From Alistipes sp. (GTDB lineage: Bacteria; Bacteroidota; Bacteroidia; Bacteroidales; Rikenellaceae), in the NCBI GenBank assembly GCA_017437045.1, contig JAFSBY010000040.1:157150-221149 (forward strand): a DNA stretch of 64,000 nucleotides, given 5' to 3'. Positions within the stretch are counted from its first letter, which is position 1, and every line of letters starts with the position of its first letter. This document shows, piece by piece, positions 50,365 to 59,108 of this stretch. Both the position numbers and the translations under genes were made by a program. Below the pieces are notes generated by a model, which saw only the letters and a program-made list of their open reading frames with translations, was not told the origin of the DNA and did not search any database.

Positions 50365-51135
50365 TTATTTATGTATTACATAAATATGATCCTCGGGAAG
50401 GGCAAAACGTGTGCGCTCCTCGGCGGTCAGGCGGGCAGCATAATTCAGATCTTCGACCTCGAATCCGGCTTGGCGCAGGCGGTCGGCGAAGTCGTTGCCG
50501 TAGAGACGACGGTGGTCGTATTGGCCGAAGATGCGGGTGCGCTCCGCAGGGTCGGTGATCGAGTCATCCTCGAAAGTCTCGGCCCGATTCAGATCGACCG
50601 GCGAGAGCAGGACGCCCCACCCGCCGGGACGGAGGATGCGATGCAGCTCGCGCATGGCCTGCAGATCATCCTCGACATGCTCCATCAGGTGGTTGCAGAT
50701 CACCACGTCGAACTGCTCTTCTTGGATTGGAATCTGCTGAATATCAAAATGTAAGTCTGCCAGCGGACTCTCCAGGTCAGCCGTCGTGTAATGGGCTTTG
50801 TTGTGCCGATAGTGCGGCTTGAGGTGGCGCATCAGACAGACCTCGGGGGCGATGTGCAACAAGTGCGGCAGCGTTGTCAGCAGATCGGTTTCGCGTTGCA
50901 GATAGAGCCACAGCAGTCGGTGCCGTTCGAGCGAAAGGCAGTGGGGACAGAGGGCGTTTTTGCGCGAGGTGACGTAGCCGTAAGGCAGCAATTTACGGAA
51001 CTTTTTGCCGCAGAGCGGACACGCAAATTTCCGGCCGCGATAGAAGAGCCCGATCACGGGTAACATCCATCCGGCAAGTCGCTGAATGAGCGGTCGGGGC
51101 AGGTGGTTCAACACCCATTTGATGATCCCTTTCAT
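50365..51135 (-). CDS. SAM-dependent methyltransferase with zinc ribbon
   Basis: 256 residues. An N-terminal basic/hydrophobic stretch, then a treble-clef-like zinc site (CPLCGKKF, NALCPHCLSLERHR), then a Rossmann methyltransferase (LLHIAPEVCL, TTADLESP, DVVICNHLMEHVEDD, ILRPGGWGVL). The zinc-plus-methyltransferase arrangement is known from several Bacteroidetes proteins of unknown substrate. It starts in an ATGA overlap with xseB, so translation is coupled. Confidence 0.85.
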   Translation of the reverse strand: MKGIIKWVLNHLPRPLIQRLAGWMLPVIGLFYRGRKFACPLCGKKFRKLLPYGYVTSRKNALCPHCLSLERHRLLWLYLQRETDLLTTLPHLLHIAPEVCLMRHLKPHYRHNKAHYTTADLESPLADLHFDIQQIPIQEEQFDVVICNHLMEHVEDDLQAMRELHRILRPGGWGVLLSPVDLNRAETFEDDSITDPAERTRIFGQYDHRRLYGNDFADRLRQAGFEVEDLNYAARLTAEERTRFALPEDHIYVIHK

Positions 51136-51326
51136 GCCTCTCCGAGCGTCTTTGCAATCTCCTGTTCGGCCTTCAGCAGTCGTTCGCGACAGGCTTGGAT
51201 CAGCTGCGAGGCGCGTTTTACCTCTTCGGCCAATTGATCGACGTCCATCTCTTCGGTGCGGAATCGCTCGAGAATCTGCTCGATCTCGTGCATGGACGCG
51301 GTGTAGTTGAAATTCTTTTTTGTCAT
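51132..51326 (-). CDS. xseB: Exodeoxyribonuclease VII small subunit
   Basis: 64 residues, small acidic helical protein with the XseB pattern (FNYTASMHEIEQILERF, LAEEVKRASQLIQACRERLLKAEQEI). Forms the many-copy small subunit of exonuclease VII. Lies 15 bases after an esterase gene that separates it from xseA. Confidence 0.92.
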   Translation of the reverse strand: MTKKNFNYTASMHEIEQILERFRTEEMDVDQLAEEVKRASQLIQACRERLLKAEQEIAKTLGEA

Positions 51327-51341
51327 AGGACTATCTTCGTT

Positions 51342-52283
51342 TTATTGCTTCGAGGTCTCATTTTTCGGGCCATAGAGCAGGTCGATCCACCGCTCGGTCA
51401 GCTCTTTCCAAAGCTCCGTGCCGGCCGGTTGTGTTTCGAGCGAGATGGCGTGTCCTCCTTCGGGGAAGATATGCAACGAGGCCACGACGCCTTGTGCACG
51501 CAACGCCTCATACATGCGGATCGAATTTTCACACGCCACCGAGCGGTCGTTGTGGGCATGGAACAGCAGGGTCGGAGGGGTCTTGGCTGTGACCTGCTCG
51601 TCGATTGAATAGTGATGCAGTTGCTCCTCGGTGGGGTGCTCGCCCAGTAAGGCGGCCCGACTGCCACGGTGGGTGTAGGGGTCACGCAGCGTGATGACGG
51701 GCGAGACTAACACCATGAAATTGGGGTGGTGCGGCTCGTGGCTGATGGCATCGCTGCGGGGGTAGAGTAGTTCCGTTGCCACGCCGGCCGTAGCTGCCAA
51801 ATGGCCTCCCGCCGAGGAGCCTTCGACACCGATTTTTTCGGGATCAATGCCCCACTCCGAAGCGTGCGCACGGATGAGTTGCAAGGCACGCTGAAGATCC
51901 TGTGTGCCAATCAATTCGGGCGTCACGGTGTCGGGCGAAAGGGGCAATCGGGCCGTCAGAATAAAGCCCGTGATTCCCTCTTTGGCCAACCAACGGGCAA
52001 TGTCCCATCCGGCCACCTCCCAGGCGTAACGTTGATAGCCTCCTCCGGGGCAAATCACCATGGCGATGCCTCGATTCTCGTCGGGAGCCGGAGCTACGCG
52101 ATAGAGGGCCGGTCGCCCCACCTTGTACACGCGGTGGTTGGCAATGCTGTCGGCTACCTCCACGCCCCGCGAATTGGGCATCGGGATCCCCTCCCAGAGG
52201 TCGATGCGCTCCTGAGCCGAAGCGGTTGCAAGGCTGAAAAAGAGGAGCATGAGGGTACAAAAACGAATCATGATCGTGTGCAT
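51342..52283 (-). CDS. Secreted alpha/beta hydrolase, acetylesterase type
   Basis: 313 residues from the ATG at 52283 (alternative 52271); it begins a signal peptide (MIRFCTLMLLFFSLATASAQ within). Motifs: AMVICPGGGYQRYAW (oxyanion), VEGSSAGGHLAA (nucleophile), HAHNDRSV (Asp) and EGGHAISL (His), as in BD-FAE/acetylxylan-esterase-like enzymes of Bacteroidetes. Likely removes acetyl groups from polysaccharides or other esters in the periplasm. It sits between xseA and xseB on the same strand; a similar enzyme is at 55366. Confidence 0.87.
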   Translation of the reverse strand: MHTIMIRFCTLMLLFFSLATASAQERIDLWEGIPMPNSRGVEVADSIANHRVYKVGRPALYRVAPAPDENRGIAMVICPGGGYQRYAWEVAGWDIARWLAKEGITGFILTARLPLSPDTVTPELIGTQDLQRALQLIRAHASEWGIDPEKIGVEGSSAGGHLAATAGVATELLYPRSDAISHEPHHPNFMVLVSPVITLRDPYTHRGSRAALLGEHPTEEQLHHYSIDEQVTAKTPPTLLFHAHNDRSVACENSIRMYEALRAQGVVASLHIFPEGGHAISLETQPAGTELWKELTERWIDLLYGPKNETSKQ

Positions 52284-52299
52284 GTTGGTCTGTTTTAGG

Positions 52300-53550
52300 C
52301 TATTTTGAAAGGTTGTATTTCTCGGGTCGAACTTCGCGTATTCCATCGCTTACCTCGATGGTGATTTGGTCTGCTTGGTCGATCTCCTCGACACGCTTGA
52401 GGGCTCGCCCCTCGCTGCGCACGATGGCAAATCCGAGCCGCAAGAGTTGTTGTGGCGAGTGGCTTGCAACCACCTCGGCTGCTAAATCGAGCCGTTGTCG
52501 GGCGTGCGTGAGGAGTTGCTCGATGCGCTCGGGCAGTTGCCTGCCGGCCAGCTCGATGGTTGTGCGCTCGCGGAGCAATCGCTCGCGGCTTTCGTGGCGG
52601 AGGCTGCTTTGCAGGTGCTGCAAACGTAGCTCCTCGCCGTGTATGCGCTCGCGCGTCGCATCGCGCAACAGCAGGGCCGCGTCGGTCAACCATCCGGCAA
52701 TCTGAAGCATGCGTTCAACGAGCCAAGTGGCTGTTGCTGTGGGTGTTTTGAGGGCTGTGTGAGCCACTAAATCGGCCACCGATTGATCTTTGTCATGTCC
52801 GATACCCGTGATGACGGGGAGCGGGAATTGGGCGATATGGTTGCAGAGGTTGTAGCTGTTGAAACAGTTCAGATCGCTCGTGGCACCTCCGCCACGGATG
52901 ATGACGACGACGTCGAAATCCTCCTCGCGGTCGGCTACCTCTCCTAAGGCGGCAATGAGCGAATCTTCGGCCGTTGAGCCCTGCATCGAAGCCTCGAAAA
53001 GGGTGGTCTCGAAGCGATAGACCGATGCTCCGAGCTCTTTCATAAAGTCTTGGTATCCGGCAGCTTGTGCGCTCGAAATGATGGCAATACGTTGTACAAC
53101 AGCGGGCAGCTCGAGCTCTTGATTCATCGTCATCACCCCCTCCTCTTCTAATCGCAGGATCGTTTCGCGGCGTTGCCGCTCCATGTCGCCCAACGTAAAG
53201 GAGGCATCCAGGGCGATGATCTCCAACGAGAAGCCGTAGAGTTCGTGGTAGGTGACTATGACCGAGGCCATGATCTGTAGACCGACGGCGAGCCGTTGTC
53301 CGGTCTCTTGCTCGAAGTAGCTGCTTAAGGCCGGGTAGTTGGAGCGCCAGATGACGGCTCGGGCCTGTGCCTTCGGAACCCCCTCACGGGACCCCTTCTC
53401 GACCAGATTCAGGTAGCAGTGGCCGCTGGCGTGGCTCTTGAGCTCGGCAATCTCGGCCACGACCCATACCGGATCGGGGTATTGGTCGTAGAGGGTCTGT
53501 TTGATGTGCCGTTGCAGTTGATGCAGCGTGAAGGCTTGAGTAGCTGCCAT
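52300..53550 (-). CDS. xseA: Exodeoxyribonuclease VII large subunit
   Basis: 416 residues. N-terminal OB fold (YPDPVWVVAEIAELKSHASGHCYLNLVEKG), catalytic domain with PAVVQRIAIISSAQAAGYQDF, DVVVIIRGGGATSDLNCFNSY and GIGHDKDQSVADLVAH (broken by coiled coil), then the long coiled-coil and C-terminal segment. Digests single-stranded DNA from either end with XseB. Located 17 bases before the esterase start and 10 after the plug/TonB-like gene. Confidence 0.95.
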   Translation of the reverse strand: MAATQAFTLHQLQRHIKQTLYDQYPDPVWVVAEIAELKSHASGHCYLNLVEKGSREGVPKAQARAVIWRSNYPALSSYFEQETGQRLAVGLQIMASVIVTYHELYGFSLEIIALDASFTLGDMERQRRETILRLEEEGVMTMNQELELPAVVQRIAIISSAQAAGYQDFMKELGASVYRFETTLFEASMQGSTAEDSLIAALGEVADREEDFDVVVIIRGGGATSDLNCFNSYNLCNHIAQFPLPVITGIGHDKDQSVADLVAHTALKTPTATATWLVERMLQIAGWLTDAALLLRDATRERIHGEELRLQHLQSSLRHESRERLLRERTTIELAGRQLPERIEQLLTHARQRLDLAAEVVASHSPQQLLRLGFAIVRSEGRALKRVEEIDQADQITIEVSDGIREVRPEKYNLSK

Positions 53551-53560
53551 GGCTTGACTG

Positions 53561-54109
53561 TTAGCGAATTACGAGTTCGATTTGGCGCGGCATCCGACGT
53601 CCGATCGGCAGTTGCAGCCGCAGCGTCCCCTCCATGGCTACCGGCTTTCCGGCTTTGGTCGCCGGCTCCCAGCGGGGCGATTCCTCCAAGGCCTTGAGGA
53701 GGCGACGACGCAGTCGTTTGTCGGTCGATTCCAGCTCACGCACGACGGTCAATCGGCCGTCCTCTTCGATGCGATAGCGCAGAATGATGCGCGCCGTAGG
53801 GTCGGTCTCACCCCATTCGATGCGTTGGGCCAGGTAGTCGGCAAAGGCGAGTGTGTCGGCCGTAAAACGAGCCGGCGTGTCGTATTTGAGGGTGATCAAC
53901 ACCACGCCATTGGCCGCTTCAGGCCCATATTGGGCGATCGTGAACTCGTCGGCCGGCAACTCCTCGATGCGCTCGATCACCTCGGGATCAATCTCGGCCG
54001 TGGTCTGATAACGTTCGCCATTGACAATATAGAGAGGTTGCTGGGCCATGGCTGTGGTTACCCCCAACAGCACCCCTGCCAAAACTCCTAAAATTCTCAA
54101 TATGCTCAA
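53561..54109 (-). CDS. Small plug-motif/TonB-C-terminal-like exported protein
   Basis: 182 residues with a signal peptide (MSILRILGVLAGVLLGVTTAMAQ). The first 50 mature residues resemble a short plug segment (YIVNGERYQTTAEIDPEVIERI, GPEAANGVVLITLK), and the remainder resembles a TonB C-terminal domain (ARIILRYRIEEDGRLTVVRELES, LLKALEESPRWEPA). No TonB-box or transmembrane anchor of TonB itself. Probably periplasmic, between outer-membrane receptors and TonB. Family membership is by pattern, not certain. Confidence 0.7.
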   Translation of the reverse strand: MSILRILGVLAGVLLGVTTAMAQQPLYIVNGERYQTTAEIDPEVIERIEELPADEFTIAQYGPEAANGVVLITLKYDTPARFTADTLAFADYLAQRIEWGETDPTARIILRYRIEEDGRLTVVRELESTDKRLRRRLLKALEESPRWEPATKAGKPVAMEGTLRLQLPIGRRMPRQIELVIR

Positions 54110-54153
54110 ACCAATTCTGAATGCTAAAGGTTGAAGGCTACACCCTGCACGGT

Positions 54154-55239
54154 TTACAACTCGCTCTCCTTCAATCGCTCGGCATTCTCGGCCACGATCA
54201 GGTGGTCGATGCAGTCCTGGATGTCGCCATCCATGAAGGCCGAGAGGTTGTAGATCGTGTAGTTGATGCGGTGATCGGTGATGCGACCCTGCGGATAGTT
54301 GTAGGTGCGGATCTTGGCCGAACGGTCACCGGTCGAAACCATCGTCTTACGCTTCGAGGCGATCTCGTCGAGGTACTTTGAGTACTCGAGGTTGAAGACA
54401 CGCGTACGCAACTCCTCGAAGGCCTTATCGAAGTTTTTGAGCTGCGATTTCTGATCCTGACACTGCACGACAATACCCGTCGGAATGTGGGTCAGACGGA
54501 TGGCCGAATAGGTCGTATTGACCGACTGACCGCCCGGACCCGAGGCGCAGAAGATATCCTTGCGGATGTCGTTCATCGAGATCTCGACATCGAACTCCTC
54601 GGCTTCGGGCAACACGGCTACCGAGGCTGCCGAGGTGTGTACACGGCCCTGCGTCTCGGTCTGCGGCACGCGCTGCACGCGGTGTACTCCCGATTCGTAT
54701 TTGAGCGTACCATAGACATTCGATCCGGTGACCTTCATAACCACCTCCTTGAAACCGCCCACGGCACCCTCGCTTGACGAGGTAATCTCGTAACGCCACC
54801 CCTTCGACTCGATGTATTTGGTGTACATGCGCAGCAAATCGCCGGCGAAGATGGCGGCCTCGTCGCCACCCGTACCACCACGAATCTCGACGATGGCATT
54901 CTTCGAGTCTTGCGGATCTTTCGGGATGAGCAGCAGTTTGATCTCCTCCTCGAGGCGTGCAATCTCGGGTTCGAGCTCGGAGACCATCTCGCGGGCCATC
55001 TCGCGCATCTCCTCATCCTTGTCGTTGAGCAACGTATCTTTGGCCTCGGCCAGGTTGGCAATGGCGGTGCGGAAACGGTCGGAGGTCTCGATGATCGGCT
55101 CCAACTCTTTATACTCCTTGGTGAGCTGGATGAACTGCTTGACATCGGCAATCACCTCGGGGTCGGTCAATTTCTGGCCAATCTCCTCGTATTTGAGTTT
55201 CAGACCGTCCAGACGAATCAAAATGCTGTTATCTGCCAT
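54154..55239 (-). CDS. prfA: Peptide chain release factor 1
   Basis: 361 residues from the ATG at 55239. GGQ hydrolysis motif in GPGGQSVNTTYSAIRLTHIPTG, HTSAASVAVLPEAEEF and the coiled N-terminal domain. RF1 rather than RF2: codon-recognition context GRVHTSAASV and full length without the RF2 frameshift. Reads UAA and UAG stops. The ORF stays open upstream to 55293, but the promoter lies there. Confidence 0.95.
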   Translation of the reverse strand: MADNSILIRLDGLKLKYEEIGQKLTDPEVIADVKQFIQLTKEYKELEPIIETSDRFRTAIANLAEAKDTLLNDKDEEMREMAREMVSELEPEIARLEEEIKLLLIPKDPQDSKNAIVEIRGGTGGDEAAIFAGDLLRMYTKYIESKGWRYEITSSSEGAVGGFKEVVMKVTGSNVYGTLKYESGVHRVQRVPQTETQGRVHTSAASVAVLPEAEEFDVEISMNDIRKDIFCASGPGGQSVNTTYSAIRLTHIPTGIVVQCQDQKSQLKNFDKAFEELRTRVFNLEYSKYLDEIASKRKTMVSTGDRSAKIRTYNYPQGRITDHRINYTIYNLSAFMDGDIQDCIDHLIVAENAERLKESEL

Positions 55240-55242
55240 AGA

Positions 55243-55301
55243 AAAAAGTGTATCTTGCTTTATTTTCGGCAAAGATACACTTTTTCCCTGCAAAATTCAA
55301 A
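55243..55301 (-). promoter_or_regulatory. Promoter of prfA overlapping an inverted repeat
   Basis: TTTG (55301-55298), 20 bases, TATCTTTG (55277-55270) on the minus strand. The -7 box is one arm of a near-perfect inverted repeat: 55243-55258 against 55269-55285, differing by one base. The RNA would begin inside the repeat. Confidence 0.65.
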
Positions 55302-55365
55302 ATTCGGTATTCAAATTCCGATGTAGATTGCTCGTTTTAGCGGATTTGGATCGTGATGTTAAGGT

Positions 55366-56247
55366 TTATTGAACACTCTTTTCGATCCAGTCGAGCATCA
55401 GCGGCATCCACGACGGTTTGTAATGGAACGAGTCGCGCATGCCGAAGCCATGACCGCCGTAGGGGTAGATGTGCAGCGAGGCCTTGATCCCTTTGGCTTT
55501 GAGCGCCATGTAGTAGAGCGGGCCGTTGATCGAGGGCACCGTGCGATCATCGTCGGCAAAGAGGATGAAGGCGGGCGGTGTCTGCTCCGTTACGCGGTTC
55601 TGCAACGAGTAGTATTCGCTCTGCTCCGCGGTGCGATCCTTGCCTAACAGGTTGTCGAATGATCCCTTGTGTTGGCGCTTCTCTCCGGCCGAGATCACGG
55701 GGTAGAAGAGTAGCGTGAAGTCGGGGCGTTCGTCGCCCATCGTGGAGGTCATGGCTGCCAGGTGTCCACCGGCTGACGAGCCGACGATGCCGACCGTCGA
55801 GACCTGCCACTCGGCCGGAATGCCCTCGGCCTTGCCACGCAGCAGGCGAATAGCCTGGCAGGCATCCTCGAGGGGCACTTCGGGGTGTCCGTTGGGCATA
55901 CGGTAGTGCAACACGGCCGCTACGTAGCCGTTGGCGGCAAACCATTCGGCCATGCGTGCCCCTTCGTTTTCCATCGAGAGGTGCTGGTAACCGCCACCCG
56001 GGCAGATCACCACGCCGCGACCATTCTTCGCCCCTCTGGGGGTGTAGAGATAGAGTTTTGTCTCGATCGTGAAGGAGGGTCGTCCGTTGCGCATCGGGCC
56101 GGCTTGCGCCAGCTCGTTCGAGTGTGGGGCTGTTTGATTATCCCACACGTTGAGTGTCAGTTTTACGTCGCCCATCTCCTGGGCCGAGGCCGAAAAGGCC
56201 AAAAAGCTCAAAAGGATCAGCAGGTATCTCATACTCAATTGCTTCAA
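55366..56247 (-). CDS. Secreted alpha/beta hydrolase, acetylesterase type
   Basis: 293 residues (288 if started at 56232). Signal peptide (MRYLLILLSFLAFSASAQ), then GVVICPGGGYQHLSM, GIVGSSAGGHLAAM (nucleophile), FADDDRTV (Asp) and YGGHGFG (His). Related to the enzyme at 51342-52283 in order and motifs. Likely removes acetyl esters in the periplasm. It is downstream of leuS by 31 bases on the same strand, so it may share its transcript. Confidence 0.87.
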   Translation of the reverse strand: MKQLSMRYLLILLSFLAFSASAQEMGDVKLTLNVWDNQTAPHSNELAQAGPMRNGRPSFTIETKLYLYTPRGAKNGRGVVICPGGGYQHLSMENEGARMAEWFAANGYVAAVLHYRMPNGHPEVPLEDACQAIRLLRGKAEGIPAEWQVSTVGIVGSSAGGHLAAMTSTMGDERPDFTLLFYPVISAGEKRQHKGSFDNLLGKDRTAEQSEYYSLQNRVTEQTPPAFILFADDDRTVPSINGPLYYMALKAKGIKASLHIYPYGGHGFGMRDSFHYKPSWMPLMLDWIEKSVQ

Positions 56248-56278
56248 AAAGTGTGTTGTATGTTGCCTTTCAATGTCG

Positions 56279-59035
56279 TTAGATAACGATATTGATAATC
56301 TTGCCCTTGACGACGATCACCTTCTTCGGGGTCTTACCCTCGATCCACTTCTGCGCCTCGGGCAGCGTCACGACATCCGCCTGAATAGCCGCCGGATCCA
56401 TCGACAGATCGTAAGCGTGCTTGAAACGCAGCTTGCCATTGATCGATACGGGGTACTCGAAGCTGCTGAGCGTCAGGTGTTTCTCGTCGAAGGTGGGGTA
56501 GGCAGCGTTGCAGATCGACTCCTCGTGACCGAGCGTAGCCCACAACTCCTCGCAGATGTGCGGTGCAAAGGGAGCCAGCAGGATCGTCAGCGGCTCCAGA
56601 ATGGCTCGCTTCGAGCAATCACCCAGCTCATTCAGGCAGATCATGAAGGCCGCCACCGAGGTGTTGAACGAGAAGTTCTCGATGTCCTCGCTTACCTTCT
56701 TGATCGTCTTGTGCAGCGTGCGCAGCTCCTGCTCGGTGGGAGCCTCGTCGGTGAGCAGCAACTTGCCGTCGCGGTCGTAGAAGAGGCGCCACAGACGCTT
56801 CAAGAACTTATGTACACCGTCGATGCCGTTCGTATCCCAAGGCTTGGACTGCTCCAGCGGACCGAGGAACATCTCGTACATACGCAGCGTGTCGGCACCA
56901 TAATTCTCGACGATGTAGTCCGGATTGACGACGTTGAACATCGATTTCGACATCTTCTCGATAGCCCAGCCGCAGATGTATTTGCCATCCTCGAGGATAA
57001 ACTCGGCGTTGGCAAAGTCGGGCATCCAGCGCTTGAAGGCCTCCGTGTCGAGGATGTCGTTCTTGACGATATTGACATCGACATGGATCTCCTGCGTCTC
57101 GTATTGATCCTTCAGCCCCAACGAGACAAATTTGTTGGTACCTACGACGCGATAGACGAAGTTTGAGCGGCCCTGGATCATACCCTGGTTCACCAACTTG
57201 CGGAAGGGCTCCTGCTCGCAGACGTAGCCTAAGTCGAAGAGGAACATGTTCCAGAAACGGGAGTACATCAGGTGGCCCGTAGCATGCTCGATACCACCGA
57301 CATAGAGATCGACCTGACGCCAGTAGCTGTTCACGTCACGATCGACCAACGCCTCCTCGTTGTGCGGATCCATGTAGCGCAGGTAGTAGGCCGACGAACC
57401 GGCAAAGCCCGGCATGGTCGAGAGCTCGAACGGCTCTCCGGCCTCCGTGCACCACTTCTCGGCACGTGCCAAAGGAGGCTCACCCTGCTCCGTGGGACCG
57501 AAGTTGGCAATCGGTGGCAACTCCAAGGGGAGCTGGTCGGCCGAGAGCGGATAGGCCGTATCGTTCTTGTAGTAGATCGGGAAGGGCTCGCCCCAGTAAC
57601 GCTGGCGTGAGAAGATGGCATCGCGCAGGCGGTAGTTCACTAATCGCTTGCCCAGCTTGCGCGCCTCGACCTCCTTGAACATGAGTCGAATTGCATCCTT
57701 GACATCGAGACCGGTGAGGATGCCCGAATTGATCATGCGACCCTCTTTGGCGTCGTACGAAGCCTGCTCGACATCACCACCCTCGACCACGGGGATGATC
57801 TCCAGACCGAAGTGGCGGGCAAAGGCCCAGTCGCGCGAATCGTGTGCCGGTACGGCCATGATGGCACCCGTGCCATAGCCCGAAAGGACATAATCCGAGG
57901 CGTAGATCGGAATCTGTCGCCCCGAGAAGGGGTTGATGGCATACGAACCGGTGAAGACACCGCTGACGCGCTTCGTCTCGGTCATGCGCTCGCGCTCCGA
58001 ACGCTTCTTCGTAGCGGCTACGTAGGCCTCCACCTCGGCACGTTGCGCCTCGGTGGTCAGCTCCTCCAGACGCTCATGCTCGGGGGCAATAACCATGAAG
58101 GTGACACCATAGATCGTATCGGGACGCGTGGTGAAGATCTCTAATTTCTCGGTAGCTCCGACCACCTCGAAGAAGACTTGTGCACCCTCCGAGCGGCCGA
58201 TCCAGTTGCGCTGAATCTCCTTGAGCGAGTCGCTCCACTCCAGACGCTCCAACCCGTCGAGCATACGCTGTGCATAGGCCGAAACGCGCAGCAGCCATTG
58301 CTTCATGCGACGCTGCTCCACGGGGTGACCACCACGCACCGAGAGACCGTCGCGTACCTCGTCGTTGGCCAATACCGTACCCAACTTGGGACACCAATTG
58401 ACCATCGTGTCGGCACGGAAGGCCAAGCGGTAGTTCTGCAAGACACGCTCCTGCTCCTGCTCGTTCATGGCTGCCCATTGCTCGGCTGTGAGGTGCAGCT
58501 CCTGCGTCTCGGCGGCCTGCAACCCTGCGGTGCCCTGTGCGGCCAGGTGAGCCTTCAGCTCCTCGATCGGGCGGGCGCATTGCTGCTGCTGGTCGTACCA
58601 GTGGTCAAACATCTGCAAGAAGGCCCACTGCGTCCATTTGTAATAGGAGGGATCGGAGGTGCGTACCTCGCGCTCCCAGTCGAACGAGAAGCCGATCTTG
58701 TCCAACTGCTCACGGTAGCGGGCGATGTTCTTCTCGGTCGTCACGGCGGGGTGCTGACCCGTCTGGATGGCATACTGCTCGGCCGGCAGACCGAAGGCGT
58801 CGTAGCCCATCGGGTGGAGGACATTGAAGCCCTTCAGACGCTTGTAACGCGAATAGATATCCGAGGCGATGTAGCCCAGCGGGTGACCCACATGCAGACC
58901 GGCTCCCGAAGGATAGGGGAACATGTCGAGCACGTAGAATTTGGGTCGGGTGTTGTCCACCGCTACGCGGTAGGTCTTTTGGTCGCGCCAGTATTGTTGC
59001 CAACGCTCCTCAATAGCTTTGAAATTGTATTCCAT
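56279..59035 (-). CDS. leuS: Leucyl-tRNA synthetase
   Basis: 918 residues from the ATG at 59035. Catalytic HIGH variant in [21 protein letters not shown] motif (about 690) and editing domain ([21 protein letters not shown], with TTRPDT Asp). Charges tRNA-Leu and edits mischarged isoleucine/methionine. The -7 box TATCTTTG (59070-59063) lies 28 bases before this start. Confidence 0.97.
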   Translation of the reverse strand: MEYNFKAIEERWQQYWRDQKTYRVAVDNTRPKFYVLDMFPYPSGAGLHVGHPLGYIASDIYSRYKRLKGFNVLHPMGYDAFGLPAEQYAIQTGQHPAVTTEKNIARYREQLDKIGFSFDWEREVRTSDPSYYKWTQWAFLQMFDHWYDQQQQCARPIEELKAHLAAQGTAGLQAAETQELHLTAEQWAAMNEQEQERVLQNYRLAFRADTMVNWCPKLGTVLANDEVRDGLSVRGGHPVEQRRMKQWLLRVSAYAQRMLDGLERLEWSDSLKEIQRNWIGRSEGAQVFFEVVGATEKLEIFTTRPDTIYGVTFMVIAPEHERLEELTTEAQRAEVEAYVAATKKRSERERMTETKRVSGVFTGSYAINPFSGRQIPIYASDYVLSGYGTGAIMAVPAHDSRDWAFARHFGLEIIPVVEGGDVEQASYDAKEGRMINSGILTGLDVKDAIRLMFKEVEARKLGKRLVNYRLRDAIFSRQRYWGEPFPIYYKNDTAYPLSADQLPLELPPIANFGPTEQGEPPLARAEKWCTEAGEPFELSTMPGFAGSSAYYLRYMDPHNEEALVDRDVNSYWRQVDLYVGGIEHATGHLMYSRFWNMFLFDLGYVCEQEPFRKLVNQGMIQGRSNFVYRVVGTNKFVSLGLKDQYETQEIHVDVNIVKNDILDTEAFKRWMPDFANAEFILEDGKYICGWAIEKMSKSMFNVVNPDYIVENYGADTLRMYEMFLGPLEQSKPWDTNGIDGVHKFLKRLWRLFYDRDGKLLLTDEAPTEQELRTLHKTIKKVSEDIENFSFNTSVAAFMICLNELGDCSKRAILEPLTILLAPFAPHICEELWATLGHEESICNAAYPTFDEKHLTLSSFEYPVSINGKLRFKHAYDLSMDPAAIQADVVTLPEAQKWIEGKTPKKVIVVKGKIINIVI

Positions 59036-59062
59036 GGTGTGTTGAAATTTCCTTTTAAGCGG

Positions 59063-59070
59063 CAAAGATA
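59063..59070 (-). promoter_or_regulatory. -7 box of leuS
   Basis: TATCTTTG on the minus strand, 27 bases before the ATG at 59035. No clear -33 element. Confidence 0.5.
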
Positions 59071-59108
59071 GCTAAAAAATGGTAAATAGATGCCGAGTTG
59101 CTCCAAAA

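Noticed and set aside
55243-55285. Invertible promoter (phase variation) at prfA
   Set aside because: The inverted repeats are only 10 bases apart, too close for a segment flipped by a recombinase, and prfA is essential; a static operator or chance is more likely.
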